A stretch of 64,000 nucleotides of DNA, from the NCBI GenBank assembly GCA_045635745.1, contig JAZTWG010000002.1, forward strand, positions 1 through 64,000, in the 5' to 3' direction. The notes under the pieces are model-generated. The model did no database searches and was not told the DNA's origin. It saw nothing but the letters and a program-made list of their open reading frames with translations. Source of the stretch: SIG78 sp045635745 (lineage in GTDB: Bacteria; Verrucomicrobiota; Lentisphaeria; Victivallales; Victivallaceae). The translations under genes and the position numbers were made by a program. The number at the start of each line of letters is the position of its first letter. Position 1 is the first letter of the stretch. Positions 63,128 through 64,000 of the stretch are shown one piece after another.

Positions 63128-64000
63128 ATGGAACCGACCGACAAATTGATGAAGATCGCAGTTGATGCCATGGGTGGCGACTATGCCCCGGGTATAGTGG
63201 TTGAAGGTGTTGCACAGGCGCTTTACGATTATCCTGATTGTGAATTTACCTTGGTGGGGCATACCGGTAAACTGGGATTTTATCTGCATAAATACGGTAT
63301 AGCCGACCATCCGCGACTCAAGCTTCATCATGCCGAAAGCGCGGTGGAAATGTCTGACCCGTCAGCGATTTCGCTGCGCGGCAAAAAGAATTCGTCGATC
63401 ACCGAAGGTGCCCGGATCATGAAAAGCGGCATGGTGGAAGCACTGGTTTCGCCGGGACATACCGGGGCGCTGGTGGCGGCGACCAAAGTTTTGACCCGTA
63501 CATTGCCGGGAATTGACCGTCCTGCATTGGGCGCCAGTCTGCCGCACCGTTACGGGCGTTTTATACTGGTGGATGCCGGAGCCAATACCGACTGCAAGCC
63601 AGGTAATCTGGTGCAGTTTGCGCTTATGGGCGAAATATATGCCAGTTTTTATTTGAAAAAAGAACGTCCGAGTATCGGTCTTTTGAGTGTCGGCGGCGAA
63701 GACGGCAAAGGCAACACATTGACCAAGAGCGTGTTCAAGGCACTTTCCAATATGCCGATAAACTTTGTGGGCAATGTGGAAGGCAACAGCGCTTTTGAAG
63801 GTGTCTGCGACGTGATGATCGCCGATGGTTTCAGCGGCAATGTTATGCTCAAGACCAGCGAAGGGCTGGCGCGTTTGTCGGTGAATTGGCTGAAAAATGC
63901 CATCAAAAAGAATGCGTTGCGCCTGACCGGTGCTCTGCTGGCAAAAAATGCTTTTGTTGAACTCAAAGCAATGGGCGATGCCGATGAGATCGGCGGAGCT
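63128..64000 (+). CDS. plsX: Phosphate acyltransferase PlsX (5' part)
   Basis: Makes acyl-phosphate from acyl-ACP as the first step of phospholipid synthesis with PlsY. Truncated by the window end: 291 codons are visible. It shows MKIAVDAMGGDYAPG, SLRGKKNSSITEGARIM, SPGHTGALVAATKVL, VDAGANTDCKPGNLVQFALMG and VADGFSGNVMLKTSEG-like text. ATG 63128 is used; ATG 63149 is the alternative and would start exactly at the usual PlsX N-terminus. Ribosome binding sites are weak for both. Confidence 0.95.
   Translation, partial: MEPTDKLMKIAVDAMGGDYAPGIVVEGVAQALYDYPDCEFTLVGHTGKLGFYLHKYGIADHPRLKLHHAESAVEMSDPSAISLRGKKNSSITEGARIMKSGMVEALVSPGHTGALVAATKVLTRTLPGIDRPALGASLPHRYGRFILVDAGANTDCKPGNLVQFALMGEIYASFYLKKERPSIGLLSVGGEDGKGNTLTKSVFKALSNMPINFVGNVEGNSAFEGVCDVMIADGFSGNVMLKTSEGLARLSVNWLKNAIKKNALRLTGALLAKNAFVELKAMGDADEIGGA

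Overview
The window is 64 kb of ordinary, gene-dense bacterial chromosome with no rRNA, tRNA, CRISPR array, insertion sequence or prophage that I can recognise. The best taxonomic clue is a 50-codon gene at 37936..38088. It matches, from memory, the small basic protein family (TIGR04137) described as a signature of the PVC superphylum. Together with glutamine synthetase type III, a Lol lipoprotein-export pair (Gram-negative envelope), a pseudopilin-derived H-X9-DG type protein and a ceramidase-like hydrolase, it points to a PVC bacterium. Lentisphaerota/Verrucomicrobiota is my guess, by inference.

Layout. 1-9.7 kb: proS, a nifU-nifS-DUF493 iron-sulphur operon, then tgt and a DJ-1 family gene on the minus strand, then xerD-like recombinase and pnp. 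9.8-21.2 kb: amidase and thiD, a secreted protein resembling a dead peptidase, a MATE transporter, glutamine synthetase III, a secreted pseudopilin-like protein, an amidohydrolase, a metallophosphoesterase and an rRNA-type methyltransferase. 21.4-25.2 kb: a short division/cell-wall cluster, mraZ-rsmH-ftsL-ftsI, with a striking array of seven 10-bp-phased AGG boxes over its promoter. 25.2-31.2 kb (minus): lolC-lolD-glycerate kinase-rsmI-membrane protein operon. 31.3-33.5 kb: a U32 peptidase-family protein. 33.6-38.1 kb (minus): the PVC small basic protein, then IMPase-rimO-pgsA-tatD-tcdA. 38.2-50.9 kb (plus): a 5'-nucleotidase-like protein, then a long same-strand run: isopropylmalate/tartrate-type dehydrogenase, small kinase, lipoate ligase, rnc, Fe-ADH, PfkB kinase, purT, a Cas4/AddB-like Fe-S nuclease fold, an active HtrA lipoprotein and its inactivated partner. 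50.9-56.7 kb (minus): comEC, hom, an ectoine-type aspartokinase, rluB. 56.7-62.7 kb: a set of hydrolases around an orphan Nif11-like peptide. 62.8-64 kb: rpmF and the start of plsX.

Themes. Several proteins keep a fold but have lost catalytic residues: the second HtrA, the ComEC C-terminal domain, the Cas4-like protein and the 11.8 kb secreted protein. Promoters share a recognisable pattern, TTGnnn, 16-17 bp, TATATT or a close variant, and ribosome binding sites are usually AGAAAGG or GGAG. All functional calls come from reading motifs. No alignment or database search was run.
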